A stretch of DNA of 64,000 nt from the NCBI GenBank assembly GCA_037962975.1, contig CM075676.1, positions 28,143,001 to 28,207,000 on the forward strand, written 5' to 3'. Source of the stretch: Clitoria ternatea. Taxonomy: Eukaryota > Streptophyta > Magnoliopsida > Fabales > Fabaceae. The notes under the pieces were generated by a model. The model searched no databases, was not told where the DNA came from, and saw only the letters and a list, made by a program, of their open reading frames with translations. Both the position numbers and the translations under genes were made by a program. This document shows, in pieces, positions 1 to 12,793 of the stretch. Positions within the stretch are counted from its first letter, which is position 1. Every line of letters starts with the position of its first letter.

Positions 1-469
1 TTTAGTCCATTTTAAATGAGTTTGTGATTTTTTAAATTGTATAAGAGTAAACCATAGTTTTCCCGTTTGAGATTCGATACAAACAGTAATTAAATTAATT
101 GATTTCATCGTTTGTGTTGAATCTTGAATTGTCCGTTTGGACAGTTTGGGATGAACAATTTTGTATACATCATTCCTATGTACAAGTTAGGAGTAATTTT
201 AAAATTTGATCAAGTTTTGGTTAGTTAAATTTTGTATTGTTCTCTGCATGCATATTTGATTGTGGTTGAATTTGATGTCATCACTTTCATTTCGTGTACT
301 TAGAGACCAATGCGAAATGCTGTCGAAATTTTATCGAATTTTAAAATAACTCCTAAGTTGTATGTACTTATGATGTATAGAAAAATATTCATCTTGAATG
401 GGTAGGACCACCACCTTTGTGAAGAAAGTAAGATTCATAGCATCATTAAATTTACTGGTATTGTAAACA
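1..469. other. Upstream part of CACTA transposase gene
   Basis: AT-rich sequence with no open frame of note. An acceptor-like stretch ending AACAG lies just before the first transposase ATG at 470, so part of this may be an intron or leader of the transposase gene. Nothing else is visible. Confidence 0.3.
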
Positions 470-3400
470 GTGAGTATGGATCGAAGTTGGATAACTGCAT
501 CACGTATAAGTCCACAATATGAGAGTGGAGTCAAAACATTTATAGAATTCGTGATACGAAATGCTGAGGAGGTTAATGGAAAGTATTTTTGCCCTTGTGT
601 TAAATGCTTGAACATGCGCCGACTAGAATTGGATGAGGTACGAGAACATTTGTTGTGTGATGGTTTTCTTCAGACTTATACGCGATGGATATGGCATGGT
701 GAACATGTTGAGGTGCCAAGTACCAGTTTTCAAACAAAAGACCAAAGCTTTGCGTATGAAGTTGATGACGACATGGATGACCGACTTGAGGATATGATAC
801 GTAATGTGGGGGTAGACAGTTTTAAGAGAGCTCACATATATGCGAGTTTGTGTGAGGATTCTGAGAAGCTGTTGTATCCGGATTGCGCCCAATTCACAAG
901 GTTGTCAGCTGTTTTACGATTGTTTAATTTAAAAGCGATAAATGGGTGGACAGATAAAAGCTTCACTGACTTGCTTAAGTTGTTGAAAGAAATGCTCCCA
1001 GTTGGTAATACCTTGCCAAATCGTAACTATAAGGCTAAGAAGGTGTTGTGTCCTATGGGATTAGAGTATACCAAAATACATGCATGCCCAAATGATTGTG
1101 TATTATACCGTGGTCAGTATGAAATGTTGCGTCAATGTCCTAGGTGTGAGGTGTCACGATATAAGAAGAAACAAGTTGATTCTGATGAAGTCTGCACTAA
1201 AGGGTCTCCTACAAAGGTGTTGTGGTATCTCCCCATAGCTCCAAGACTAAAGCGTCTATTTTCCAATTTGGATGATGCAAAGCTTATGAGATGGCATGTT
1301 AAAGAAAGGGTTGTTGACGGACTACTTAGGCATCTGGCAGATGGATTGCAGTGGAAAAAAATTGATACAATGTTCCCAGATTTTACGCGTGACCCAAGAA
1401 ATGTTAGGCTTGCACTAGCCACAGACGACATGAACCCATATGGGAACCTAAGCACAAACCACAGTTCGTGGCCTGTTTTGTTGTTTATTTACAACTTGCC
1501 GCCATAGCTGTACATGAAGCAAAAATATGTTATGTTATCAATGATGATTTCTGGTCCACGACAACCAGGCAACGACATCGATGTATACTCAAGTTCGTTA
1601 GTTGAAGACTTGAAAATGTTATGGGAAGAGGGGGTTGATGTGTTTAACGAGTTTGTAGGACAGTCATTCAAATTAAGAGCCATGTTATTTTTCACGATAA
1701 ATGATTTTCCTGCTTATGGTAACCTCTCAGGCTACAACGTCAAAGGACATAAAGCATGTCCTGTATGTGAGGAGGGAACTAGTTTTGATCGATTGCATCA
1801 TGGAAGGAAGAATGTTTATCTTCGACATCATAGGTTTCTTACGGCTAATCATCCACTTCATAGGTTAAAGAAGTCATTTAATGGTACGCAAGAGTTTGAA
1901 GGGCCTCCTCCAACACTGTCTGGTCGTCAAGTATATGAAAAGGTTAAAGACGTCAATGTGGTGTTTGGTAAGTTTGAGAAGCAGTCCGCTATAAAAAACA
2001 GCTGGAAGAAAAGGTCAATATTTTTTGATCTGCCATATTGGAAAGAGCTTGATGTGAGACACTGTATTGATGTGATGCATGTGGAGAAAAATGTATGCGA
2101 TAGTTTGGTTGGAACCCTGTTAAACATACCTGGAAAAACGAAGGATGGTCTGAATTCGCGTCTAGACTTAGAGTTGTTGGGTATACGTGAGGAGTTGCAC
2201 CCACAAGCAAAGGGGAAACGAACATATTTACCTCCAGCATGTCATACCTTGTCCAGAAAAGAGAAGCAAAGTTTGTGTGAATCATTGTGTGGTGTCAAAG
2301 TTCCATCTGGGTACGGTTCCAACATCAACAGTTGTGTTTCTTTGAAGGATCTGAAGTTAGTTGGATTGAAGTCGCATGATTGTCATATGCTGATGCAACA
2401 ATTTCTGCCCATTGCCATTCGTGACATTCTCCCTCAAAATGTCAGACATATGATAACAAGGGTGTGTTTGTTTTTTAATGCCATATGTGGCAAAGTAATC
2501 ACCCATGAGGAGTTGGAAGCATTGGAACAGGAAGGGTTTCTTATACTATGTCAGTTAGAAATGTATTTCCCACCTTCATTCTTTGATATAATGGTACATT
2601 TAATCATCCATTTAGTGGGGGAGGTCCGTTTGTGTGGGCCAGTCTTCTTGAGGTGGATGTATCCTGTTGAGCGATATATGAAAATATTGAAAGGCTATAT
2701 GAAGAACCAACATCGCTTCGAGGCATCGATTGTAGAAAGGTACATTGCAGAGCCATTGAGTTTTGCACTGATTATATGTCACAAGCTGAGAGCATTGGGA
2801 TCCCGAAGACTCGTCATGAAGGGCGATTGGATGGGAAAGGTACCATTGGGAAAAGAATCAAAAGCATGTCACGTGATGAAGTCCTCCAAGCACACTTTTA
2901 TATTTTGAATAACACAGATGCTGTCCTCCCGTATTTAGCTGCACACAAAGACATAGTCAAAAGAAACAACCCTAGAATGGCTGAAAAGTGGGTGTTGAAC
3001 GAACACAACAAAACGTTCATGAAGTGGTTCAAAATGACCCTTCTCTAAGATACATCTGCTTCTGAGACATTGCATCGACTAGTTCTAGGACCCAACTTTG
3101 ATGTAATCACTTATTGTGGCTATGACATAAATAATTATTCATTCTATACAAGGGCCCAAGATGACAAGAGTACGGTGCAGAACAGCGGAGTTATGGTTAT
3201 GGCTGAATCAATGCATTTTTCCACTTCAAAGGATAGAAACCCTATCATGGCTGAGTTATGTTATTTTGGTGTCATTGAAGATATATGGGAAGTTGATTAT
3301 GGTCGTTTCACAGTCCCTGTGTTTAAATGTAAATGGGCTGATAGTAAAAGTGGTGTAAAAATGGATGATTTTGGATTTATGTTAGTGGATTTAAACAAGG

Positions 3401-3516
3401 TCGGTCATAAGGAGGAGCCTTTCATCATGGCAGCTCAAGTAAAACAAGTTATTTACATTGTTGACCCATCAGATAAACGAAGGTCAGTTGTTGTCCAAGG
3501 TAGACATAACATTTAG
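470..3516 (+). pseudogene. CACTA TNP2-like transposase, broken
   Basis: The transposase cuts and joins element ends. Starting at ATG 470 the frame gives, in order, a transposase-associated N-terminal domain (about residues 1-80, with a CPCVKC cysteine motif), the Transposase_21/TNP2 core (about 1000-2200), a DUF4218-like region (about 2300-2800) and a DUF4216-like C-terminus (about 3250-3480, YFGVIEDIWEVDY). The frame is broken in several places: TAG at 1505-1507 where the family has Trp (NLPPW), a small deletion with frame change near 2752, TAA at 3046-3048 where Gln is expected, and TAG at 3514-3516 after which similar sequence seems to go on to about 3620. The frames on either side of 1507 are the same, so a single substitution explains that break. 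Family assignment rests on recognised motifs, not on a search. Confidence 0.85.
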
Positions 3517-3770
3517 GATCCAACTCTGGATGTCCTTGATATACCTTGTCTAACAACACGTACACTAACCGGTGTTGTGGAAGATCTCATAGATGATATA
3601 GTTGCTACTCGTAATGACCACTAGGAGGGTCTGTGGGAAACATAGGGTATGGCTGTGGGTATATATCATTCATTATATTTTTTAACTTAACTTTTTTGCT
3701 AAATATGTTTGTTGTTCTCACTAATTATTGTACTCACGAATTATATTATCGGTTTTTTGAACAGATACAT

Positions 3771-5533
3771 ATGGCTGACCAGGACCCACATGCGAGATCT
3801 GACTCCCAGGGCACAGATTCCTAAGCTAGGAAGAGAGGTGTTACTCGAATGACCAGTGTTGCTCTTCGACGCCATCAGGGTCAGAGGAGCCATGATTTAA
3901 TTGAATTACCTATAATTTGCTATCATTATTTCTTGACTAACTTCAAATATTCCCTAAATATGCAGGTTAGGCGAGTCAGTACAAAGGGGTCATGTGTTGC
4001 ACCTGACGGTGATGATGAGGATGTACAACTTGGAGACTGTCGTCAGTGTGACCTATTTGTTGATGGAGTGGAGGAGCCAGTTGCTGTTGGTTCAGTGTAT
4101 GGACTAGGTCATTCGGTTCACCATCAGCCAATGCCTGATGGTGTGTCAAGGGTCTCTGTTGTACAGGTCCTCGACGCTGATGCAGCTGTGCCCATTCTAA
4201 CTTCTGAGGTACGACTCATCGGCCAGGCTGTAGGACACTTCCTTATGTGGCCGACCAGACTTCTATCAGATTCTGGTCACTAGGTATGCTCCCTAAACTA
4301 GCATCAATTGTATGTTAAGTTATGGTTTCAATAATCTGAAATTGTTTTTAATTTTTTAACTATTTTCACAGGGTGTTAGCCCATTAAAGGAGCCACAGCC
4401 CCCCGTTGATCCGATTGAACGACTATGGGCAATGTCGGCCTCGTTACACGATGATACTATCCTGGTACCATGGGAGGAATCCGTTTTTGGTTGCCCAAGT
4501 CCGTTGCCGGTGTACATTGCACGGCCTGACTTTTGTGAGGTCCTGATGGGGAGGACGATGTTGAACATTTTAGTGCTTCAGTGTTGGGAGCTGTAAGTAT
4601 AATGTTTTTCGTCCAACGATTGTGTCAAGTAAAATGTTATTTTTCACTAACTAAACGTCTGTAACTTTTATTAGGTTTTTACACAGACTTTGCATAGAGA
4701 GGGGTGTCCATGACACTTATGGTTTCCTGGAGCCCTCTCTAATACAACTTTGAGGGAACAGTAAGGAGGAGATTCAGGCATACATCCAGAATTGGATGCA
4801 TGCCTCGAAAAAGACTGTGTACCTAGCACCATATCGTAGAGAGTAAGAGTCTAGTCAATAATTAGTTACTGTTGTTAAATTAATCATGAATTACATAGTT
4901 ACTAATCAATGTTCATTGCAGCCTTCACTGGCAACTGTTGGTCATTTGCCCGAAGGACGGCATTACCGCATGCTTCTGTTCCTTGCATGGAAGTCCTGGT
5001 GTTGACTACCAGAAAATAATCGATGCGTAAGATGCTTTCAAAATTCGTTACAACTGTACATTTTTGATTAAGTCTTTCTATTAACTGAACTGGTGTTTTA
5101 TTCACTTACAGGGCTGTAATTGGGTACCATCGACTACAAGGCAAAGTGACCAAGAAAAAACTATATTGGGTCTTCCCAAAAGTAAGCACAGATTAATTAA
5201 TAAGCATACTTTTAAAGTTTTCTCAATTAATAACAAAAACAATAACCAATTGGGAATTCAATGTACGCTACCTTGCAGTCTTATCGGCAGGATGGCACCT
5301 TTGAGTGTGGGTACTTCGTGATGAAGACGATGCTCACCATTGTCCAATCTGGTATAACAAACGGATGGACAACTGTAAGTTTTCACTGCCTACATTATTT
5401 TATTTCCTTTTTATATACTACTACTTAAGTTAGTTGCTCACCACTACTCTTAATGATTGTGTCTTCTTTACAGCACTTTCAAGACTCCTCAAAGTTCCCT
5501 GAAAATTACATTAATGAAATCAGAACCCATTAG
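3771..5533 (+). pseudogene. CACTA-borne Ulp1/C48 cysteine protease gene, spliced, broken
   Basis: The second gene of plant CACTA elements. ATG 3771 (MADQDP) opens a frame with a TAA at 3822-3824, where Gln is likely, then continues to 4283. GT-AG introns can be read by eye: exons about 4372-4592, 4675-4842, 4922-5026, 5112-5181, 5279-5374 and 5474-5533. The exons at 4922-5026 and 5279-5374 carry the two hallmarks of Ulp1-type (C48) peptidases: an HWQLLVI block with the catalytic His, and a DGTFECGYFVM block with the catalytic Cys. A TGA at 4751-4753 interrupts exon 4675-4842. The family normally cleaves SUMO-like conjugates; the role in CACTA elements is not settled. Lower certainty applies to the region 3890-3970, where an intron boundary is unclear. 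Confidence 0.75.
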
Positions 5534-5790
5534 GCCACCAGCCTTCTTCAAGTCAAGGAAGGACTCCACTAGTGTCTTTATTGTTTATTATTGTTACTTT
5601 ATAGGATTTATATCAATTAGTGTAGCTTTAGATATCATATTATGCATTTTTGTACCATATTTGTTGTTTATATAGTTTTATTAAAATTTATTATTTTTCA
5701 TCACTTATTGTGTGGCTGGCTGGTATATATATATCTCTGATTGTAGGTATGGCGAATGAATAAAACAAATCCTGTATTTAAAAAAAAGTA
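5534..5790. other. CACTA 3' untranslated stretch
   Basis: AT-rich sequence between the stop of the protease relic and the subterminal repeats. It holds the 3' end of the second gene; no distinct motif is seen beyond a TATATATATA run near 5730. Confidence 0.4.
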
Positions 5791-6172
5791 ACTTTTAACC
5801 ACGGTTATGACCATAGCCGTGGTTAAAACACCCTTTTAATCACGGTTGTTTTCAACCGTGGTCATAAAACCCTTTTAATCACGGTTATTTTAACCGTGGT
5901 TATATCCCACTTTTAATCACGGTTGGATGGAACCGTGGTTATATCCCACTTTTAATCACGGTTATTTTAACCGTGGTTGTATCCTCCTTTTAATCACGAT
6001 TGTTTCAACCGTGATCGTATCCTCCTTTTAATCACGGTGGTAGGAACCGTGGTTATATCACCCATTTAATCACGGTTTAGAACCGTGGTGAAAAGTCCCC
6101 ACCTATTATCACGCTGGGAACAACCACGGTTGTAGAACCGTGGTTAAAGGTCAATTTTAACCGTGATTAAAG
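5791..6172 (+). repeat. CACTA subterminal palindromic repeats (AACCGTGGTT type)
   Basis: About ten imperfect units in which TAATCACGGTT and AACCGTGGTTAT face each other across a short loop, separated by CCCACTTT or CCTCCTTT-like linkers. Such subterminal repeats are the binding sites for the element's own DNA-binding protein in the En/Spm family. Each unit is a potential hairpin with a CG inside both arms. Confidence 0.85.
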
Positions 6173-6190
6173 CCCCAATATGCACTAGTG

Positions 6191-6514
6191 ATAGCTAGCT
6201 AAGCATCATCAATAGTGGAGTCACTTCCAGATGAAGCTACCGCCATATCTTCTTCATCAGCTGGCGGGGTTGGGGTGGTTGCCCTTGGAAAGGGTCATTA
6301 TCACGGAGATCGAAAATAAGTCTAGCCCGGAAAAAAAAGGTAAGGGCCCTAATAGGATCAGGCAAACCAACTATAACTTGAGACAATCTCACAGTAACTA
6401 TACCATAGTATATATATACATGCCCTATTTCCAAGAACCTTCATTTCCCTATTTCACCTCGACGAGGTCTGATTCGTACATCTATCAACTGCGGAATATT
6501 ATTCATAATGAAAA
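6191..6514. other. Unassigned DNA between CACTA end and solo LTR
   Basis: A 65-codon minus-strand frame (6237-6434) is present but has no recognisable domain. I cannot say what this short stretch is. Confidence 0.3.
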
Positions 6515-6519
6515 ATTTG

Positions 6520-9320
6520 TGCAAGTTCAAAATTTACACCACATAAACAAGTAAAAGGGTGAGAAATAGAAAATACCAATATTATACAAGACACACATAA
6601 ACAATAGAGTTTTACAAACAATATTTTTTTATAACAATTTCCTCATACATGTTACATACAACATAAAATGGAAAGTGTAAAGATGATTGACAGTTCTTAA
6701 TTAATAAATATTTTTATCAATTCTTTTATTAATGATAAAGATGCAACGCATGTGGGCCCTTAAATCTTCTTTTATTGGGAGTAGTCAAGAGTTTATACTA
6801 TTTCATGAAAATCTGCCAATATGGCTAACGAACAGCTCCACTGACCATAATATGCACTTACGGCCTAGTTAGATTAGCAAGAGCTTGTTGTGAATTTACC
6901 CGACACTAGGGAGCGACCCCAGGTCTCTTAGGCCTCTCTTCACACCCTCCCATCCCAAGGTTCGCTATTGAACCATCCCTAATGCATTTCTCGAATTATA
7001 CTGTATCTCCCAAAACATTCTTGTCTTTCACTTGTTATATGATGCATGTCACACACTTAATTAGTTTTAAACTTTTAGTATATACTATTTATTCTTATTC
7101 ACAGGGTTTATAAAAATTTTGACAGAGTTTCCTCTATAAATTGAATATTTCTAAAATTTGTCTTTGACCTGTTACACTCAGAAAATCCCCAGACAATATA
7201 ATATAATCATATTAAATATGTATTTTTGATTCAAACATCAAACTTTACATTATCTAACAAATATAAATTCTCATCATAAAAATATGTAAGTAACAAGGTA
7301 TGACATATAAATAATAATTGTAAATAAGTAAAGACATAAAAACAACAACTGAAATAAATATTGAGAGGGTTAGGAAGTCCCTTCTATTATTTAACATGTC
7401 TTATATTTAGTAAATTCCTATCCCACCCTTCCTTTACCTGAGAAACTTGTTTTTTTTCCAAGAAACCTTCTGAAGCTAACCTAAACACATAGGTTCTTAT
7501 TGTTAGTATTTAGTTCATCTTATTTTATTATACTTTTGTTTTATTTGCCACTTAATATAGCGATATTAAAAATGAGAAAAATTTTGATAACACTATAATA
7601 CTAAAAATGGTATTGTCATAAATTTTAAAAAAAATGTATAATAAGAATTAAACATTCATTGAATATTAAAAAGATAACAATTAAATAAATGATTAAGGAA
7701 TAAAATAAATAACTAAATAAATGATAAATAAGTAACATTATAAACATAATAAAAAAATAAATATATCACAATAGAAGTAGTACAATTAAGAAAGTAAGTA
7801 AATAAAATGTAAATAAATGAATTGATAATTAATATATAACTATAAAATAACTAATTAGATAAATGAGTAAAATAATAAACTAACAAAATAATAATAATAA
7901 TAAAATAAATTTAAATTATAGAAGAACAATAATAATAGAAATAAATAAAATAAATAAATAAATTGATATTTAAATAAATCAATAGATAAATCAACAAATC
8001 AATAAATAAATAAATAAATAATCAATTAATTAAACAAATAAATAATTAAATAAATGGCTAAAAAACTTAAGCAATTAATTAAGAAATTAACTAAACTACT
8101 AAATAAATAAATGATTAAACAATTAAATAATTAATTAACTAAATAATTAAACAATTAAGTAAATAAATAAACCAATAAATAAATAAATAAACAATTAAAT
8201 ATTTGAATGAATAACTGAATAAATAAATAAACAAATAAAAGGATAAACAACTAAATAAATAAATAAATAAACAGTAAAATAAATAAATAACCAATAAAAT
8301 AAATACATAACTAAATAACAAAAAAATAATTAAATAAACAACTCAATAATTAAGTAAATAATTAATTAAGCAATTAAATAAATAATTAAACAACTAAACA
8401 ACAATTAAATAATAAAACAAATAATTAAACAATTAACTAATTAATTAAGAAATTAAATAAAAAATAATTAAATATTTTAAATAAATAGATAAATAATTAA
8501 TTAATTAAACAACTAAATAAATAATTAACTAAATATCTAAACAATTAAATAAATAAACAAATAAATAAATAAACAAATAAATAAATATCAATTAAATAAA
8601 TATATAAATATATAAACAAATAAATAAACTATATATATATATATATATACATATGTTAACATATATATTTATATATATTTAGATAAAGTTAGAAAAGCAA
8701 AGCATAGGGAAAAGGGAAGCGCCTCTGCAACAACGAAGAAAGCAACATTTTGTAGCGTAAAAACGGAAGCACAAGAACGCCTATTTATAGGCGTAAAATT
8801 ATTATTATTTTTTATTAATTTTTTCATAATTATCCATAACTATATTATGAGTATTTTTATGAGATAAAATTTATACTTAAAATTTTGTTATGAATACTCA
8901 AAATGTATTCAATAAAATAAATGTAACTTTCTAACGAATTTCTTTTATACTAAATATCTCAGTTACTAAATGTTTAAATACCCATTTTTATAAGTTCATT
9001 GGTTTACTTTTCTAACCAAACGATCTCTAAACTTTATGAAATTTTAAATTTAAGCTCACATGCACGAATCTAAACTCCCTATCAAGTTTTATAATTTTTT
9101 GATAACATTTTCTGTACTGGTTTAGACCTATCCGGCTCTATTTTAGACTATTTTCACTTATCTCTAAAAATATCCAAAATTTTTCATAAAATCCTATAAA
9201 TTGCAGTGATCAATCAGTTCTAAAGAACCTTAAGCTAATTTTGTCAAAATGTTTAATTATAATTTTCTTTACAATTTTATCCTTTTATAAAAAAATATAA
9301 TAAAATTATAGGATGTTACA
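6520..9320 (-). mobile_element. Solo LTR, Tekay-like gypsy, TSD ATTTG
   Basis: Read on the minus strand it begins TGTAACATCC at 9320 and ends GAACTTGCA at 6520, giving TG...CA ends. ATTTG stands on both sides (6515-6519 and 9321-9325). Internal similarity to the large Tekay LTRs in this window is visible at 6760-6775 (reverse of AAGGGCCCACA) and 6895-6990 (reverse of the block containing GACCTGGGGT...CTCCCTAGTGTCGG). No primer-binding site or polypurine tract adjoins it, so it is a solo LTR left by LTR-LTR recombination. About 1 kb in the middle is replaced by AAATA-rich low-complexity DNA. Confidence 0.65.
7660..8650. repeat. (AAATA)n/(AATA)n low-complexity block ending in (AT)n
   Basis: About 1 kb built almost only from AAAT/AATA/ATTAA units with rare C and G, ending in an (AT) run near 8630-8650. 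It lies inside the solo LTR 6520-9320. Long frames here code only for Leu/Ile/Tyr/Phe and are artefacts. Confidence 0.9.
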
Positions 9321-9325
9321 ATTTG

Positions 9326-10329
9326 AGACTCTCAGGGACTATGGTAACCCTATAGAGAAGTTATTTGGATTAAAATAAGGAAATAATTATAAAAATGTCA
9401 CTTAGAAAAAGGTTTTCACTGAAAATACGAACGGGGCACCCAATCGCTTTTGTTTCAAGCTAGTGCCTTGTGTCTTGAGTTTGGGACTGAGTATCGGAGA
9501 CCCTGAGCCATTTTTTAGCCTAATTATTTTTATAAAAATTAAATATATTAATTAAGTTTGCTACTTAATTAATTATCCAAATTTATTCCATTTTCTAACA
9601 ATTCACCGATGGAAAACTCTAAGTTTTGGTATTCATAACCTCGATACCTTTTTTTAGTTAAATCGAACCAAAATCACCTTCTCCTTCCCTAGAGAGATCC
9701 ATGGCCATTGATCCATCAAATCACCATTATTTGCATAAAAATTTGCATGCAAAATAATTAGTCCTGTGTCATTCGAATACATCACGTCATTTTGTTTTGC
9801 TTCGCGTCATTTTTCATCACCACCTTGCACCACTTCAACCACCTCACTCCCACTCACTCTCCCACCTATATAAGTGTGTAGAATATAGTTGTAGTGGCTA
9901 TAGTTGTAGTGTTTTGATTTTGGGGGACCTTTTTTTTATTTTGTGAATTATTATTCTTTTGTAGTGTTTTCTTTTGTGAATTATTATTCTTTTTAGGGGC
10001 TATAGTTGTAGTGTTTTGATTTTGGGAGACCGGTTTTTTATTATAACTTTTTCTTTTATTATTGCTAGTTTTTACATATTTAGTAGTTCTTTGTGTTTGC
10101 TGCTCTTTCTTTTTCTCCTTTTTCTCTGTGTACTAGGAACCGCTATGTTTTCTATTCCATATTGAGCATACAATGTTCTTACTTCTCTTTTATCTACAAT
10201 ACTTTCTTTTTTTTATCCTATTTTTTAATTTATAATCAGTACAAACATTTATTCCATTATCTACTATACAATTATGTACCTGTCCATAAGTTAGGTTTCT
10301 ATGATTAACTTCAGGTCCATAAGTTTTAA
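9326..10329. other. Unassigned repeat-like DNA with TATA-like site
   Basis: No coding signal. A TATA-like CTATATAAG is at about 9866-9874 on the plus strand after a CACTC-rich stretch, and a near-tandem duplication follows (next entry). It could be the end of another LTR or viral leader; the sequence does not decide it. Confidence 0.3.
9897..10035 (+). repeat. Local tandem duplication
   Basis: The block CTATAGTTGTAGTGTTTTG followed by ATTTTGGG occurs at 9898 and again at 10000, 102 bp apart. Between them the block TTTTGTGAATTATTATTC is itself doubled. Confidence 0.7.
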
Positions 10330-10790
10330 TTTATTTTTACCTTTTTTGAAAACAATCTTGGTAATCCTGCTATAAATTTTTCTTTTCAAAAACTTTCATT
10401 ACCATCTTCTCTCATAGTTACTTTTGCTAGGAAATTATCTTTATACCATCAATAATCAGACATGATTAGGCAATGTAGATTGGTTAAATAATTTGAAAGT
10501 CTATCTTTAAACATATGTGGATCTCCTATAAAACTTTTAATAAGAAAATAGGCTAATATAGCTACAACATCTAACTCATTATTTTCACTTTTTACTCTAT
10601 CAAGTATCATACTTCTTTCTGGGGGAGTTAATAAGTTATCTCACCATTCTTTATGTTGACCAGTAAATCCTTGAATTAATAATATTTCAACATCTCTTTC
10701 ATTCATTCCATAATATCATGTCTTGAATAATTCACATTAGTTAATTCTTCTCTTTCTTCAAATTGTACATCAACAAAAGTTAGTCTTGGA
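10330..10790 (-). pseudogene. Coat-protein-like region of pararetrovirus relic
   Basis: Read on the minus strand beyond the MITE, the frame gives Trp-rich, WW-containing sequence followed by a basic stretch like that before the zinc finger of caulimovirid coat proteins. The zinc finger itself is not seen, so the relic is truncated near 10330. One or more stops are present. Medium-low certainty. Confidence 0.4.
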
Positions 10791-10795
10791 TAGTA

Positions 10796-11079
10796 CTACC
10801 TCCGGTTCCAAATATAAGCAAAAATACCTAATTTCACACATATTAAGAATAGTAGTTGGAGATAGTTATTTGCATTAATGTTACCACTTATTTGATTTAA
10901 TTTTCTAAAATACCCTTAGTATTATTTATTACATGAAGAATTAGTGGCCTTGGAAATATTTGTAATGAGGACATATTTGGTAAACAAGCATTTAATGACA
11001 TTGGAAAAGTCTAATTTTGCTTATATTAAGGGACCAAAAAATTCCACTAAAATTTGCTTATATTTGGAACCGGAGGTAG
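10796..11079. mobile_element. Stowaway-type MITE, TSD TA
   Basis: A 284-bp element with near-perfect terminal inverted repeats starting CTACCTCCGG and continuing TTCCAAATATAAGC, flanked by TA at 10794-10795 and 11080-11081. This is the classic signature of Stowaway MITEs moved by Tc1/mariner transposases. It interrupts the pararetrovirus relic, so it arrived after that sequence had integrated. No coding capacity. Confidence 0.92.
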
Positions 11080-11103
11080 TAATTTCTTAATATAAGGTAA
11101 TTC

Positions 11104-11770
11104 TTAGCTCGGGACCTTATTTTGTTTCAAGTAATTGTCTTTTTCTAATACATTAATAGTACTTCCAATATTAATCTTTTTTAATTTTTCTTTGATTTCT
11201 TCTATATCAATGTTGAAATTAGTTTTAAACCTTAAAGATCCTAAATCTTTTTGTGGTATATTATTGAAATTATAAATAAGACTAACTAAAGAAGGTTTTG
11301 AACTATGGTTGTTATTATTATCTACTTTATTCTCTATTCTTACTAGTTGTTTGCTCATAATATCTAATATTGTGTGTGAAAAATTTATCTATTGATGGAT
11401 CTTTTTTATATCTTTCTTTTCTACAAGTGCTTCTTCATTATCTATGTGTTTATAGGGAGTGGCTTCTATTTCAAGATCTTTGGAAGCTAAAATTTTTATT
11501 CCTTCCATAGGAGGATATTCTGACTCAACACTTTTATCATTAATGGTTCTCCAAGTACTAGTAGTTTTTGTTAAAGGTTGTATTACCTTACGTGTTATGA
11601 AAGGAGTATGTCTATTATTCTCCTTGCAGTATTCAGCGAACCACTCAAAGTAATATCTGCTTAATTCGTTCTCTTCTATATTTTTATAAAATAGTTCTCT
11701 AAACTCTACTGTCTCTTCTTTTGAGAATTTTGAAAAATACCAATCTCTTTTTTCTTATAGGATGCTTCAA
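11104..11770 (-). pseudogene. Middle region of pararetrovirus polyprotein relic
   Basis: Minus-strand frames (the longest 11104-11358) encode a charged, Asn/Lys-rich sequence with no domain I can name. Its place between the movement-protein-like and coat-protein-like regions suggests the linker part of the polyprotein. It ends beside the MITE at 11079. Confidence 0.35.
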
Positions 11771-11989
11771 AGTCTTGCCGAATCCAACTTTTATCTATCT
11801 CAAATGATGATTCCCTAGTTAAAGTATTTGAAACTTGAGAACGAGTGGGAGAGTATTGAGGAGATTCTGATTTATGAGTTTCTTGATAAACTAGTATAAC
11901 TATGTGGTAAATTATTTCTTAATCATTTTAAGTCTAGGCTAATGGTAGAATTGTCTATAGAATGTCTTGAAGATTCTTACTTAGTTATC

Positions 11990-12793
11990 TATGGTTTATT
12001 AATTTTAAAAGACGATCTATTTAACCTTAACCTTATATCGTTTCCTTCCTGAATAATATCTCTTACTCCAGTATTATAGATTTTCTTTTGTTCTAAAATG
12101 TCTTTTAACACCCATTCTTCAGGAATTCTCTTCATTACTTCTTCATGAAATAATTTTTTAGGAACAATAACTTGTGATTTTCTTAGGTTTGCTTATACTA
12201 AAACAGTTTCATCTTTTGGGGAAGATCTAAGGGCTCTAAAATTATAATTTACTTTGGTAATTTTGTAATATATTCTATAAATAATATTGTAAGGACTTGC
12301 ATATTATTTAATAGTATCTGTTGATTTTAGATAAAGTTTTATAACCTCAGGGTGTGTTTATTTCTAATATCCATAGAAAAATTTGGATAATAACTAAAGA
12401 GAGCCGGTCCATCATGAAGATTACTTTCCAATACTGCTATTATGGATTCTTTAAAGTTTTTAATTCTAATATCCCTTAATATCATTAATATATGGGAATG
12501 TATTCCTAACATATAATTAGGTTTAGCTACTACTTGAATTAATCCTAAATGTATAAAGTTAAATCCTTTTGCGATATGTTTTTCTATCATGTCTTGGTCT
12601 AAAATATTAATTTCTCTATTAGCTCTTGATCATGGATAGCTATATTCAAGTATATGTATTTCTTCACTGATTTTGAAGTTATATTTCCATATTCTGAAGA
12701 GGAAGTACTAGCTTGCTCTGGAATTTGTCTTACAATAATCTTATCTTTCTTTTTTAAACTAAGATCACTTAAAGTTTTTAATAAACTAGCCAT
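11990..12793 (-). pseudogene. Movement-protein-like region of pararetrovirus relic
   Basis: Frames at 12599-12793 and 12339-12590 on the minus strand carry the pattern of caulimovirid (30K-type) movement proteins: a GxxxxHLGLIQV strand, then a hydrophobic LRD turn and an NFSMDI block near the end. Such proteins widen plasmodesmata. A stop between the two frames and further breaks below 12339 show decay. Lower-scoring alternatives are not excluded because no search was run. Confidence 0.5.

Larger units (their letters stand above)
1..6190 (+). mobile_element. CACTA (En/Spm) transposon, 3' part
   Basis: A CACTA DNA transposon that enters from the left edge and ends at 6190 with TGCACTAGTG, the reverse complement of a CACTA-starting terminal repeat. 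It carries a TNP2-type transposase relic (470-3516), a spliced Ulp1-like protease relic (3771-5533) and subterminal palindromic repeats (5791-6172), which is the usual plant CACTA layout. The 5' terminal repeat and 5' copy of the TSD lie outside the window, so the 3-bp TSD (ATA expected after 6190) cannot be tested. Both genes carry premature stops, so this copy is not autonomous as it stands. Confidence 0.85.

Noticed and set aside
331..892. Minus-strand frames at 331-615 and 623-892
   Set aside because: Shadows of the transposase frame on the other strand.
8139..8321. 60-codon minus-strand frame
   Set aside because: It is made of Leu, Tyr, Ile and Phe only and comes from AAATA low-complexity DNA.
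10093..10308. 71-codon plus-strand frame
   Set aside because: Phe/Tyr/Leu-rich translation of AT-rich DNA with no domain and no codon signal.
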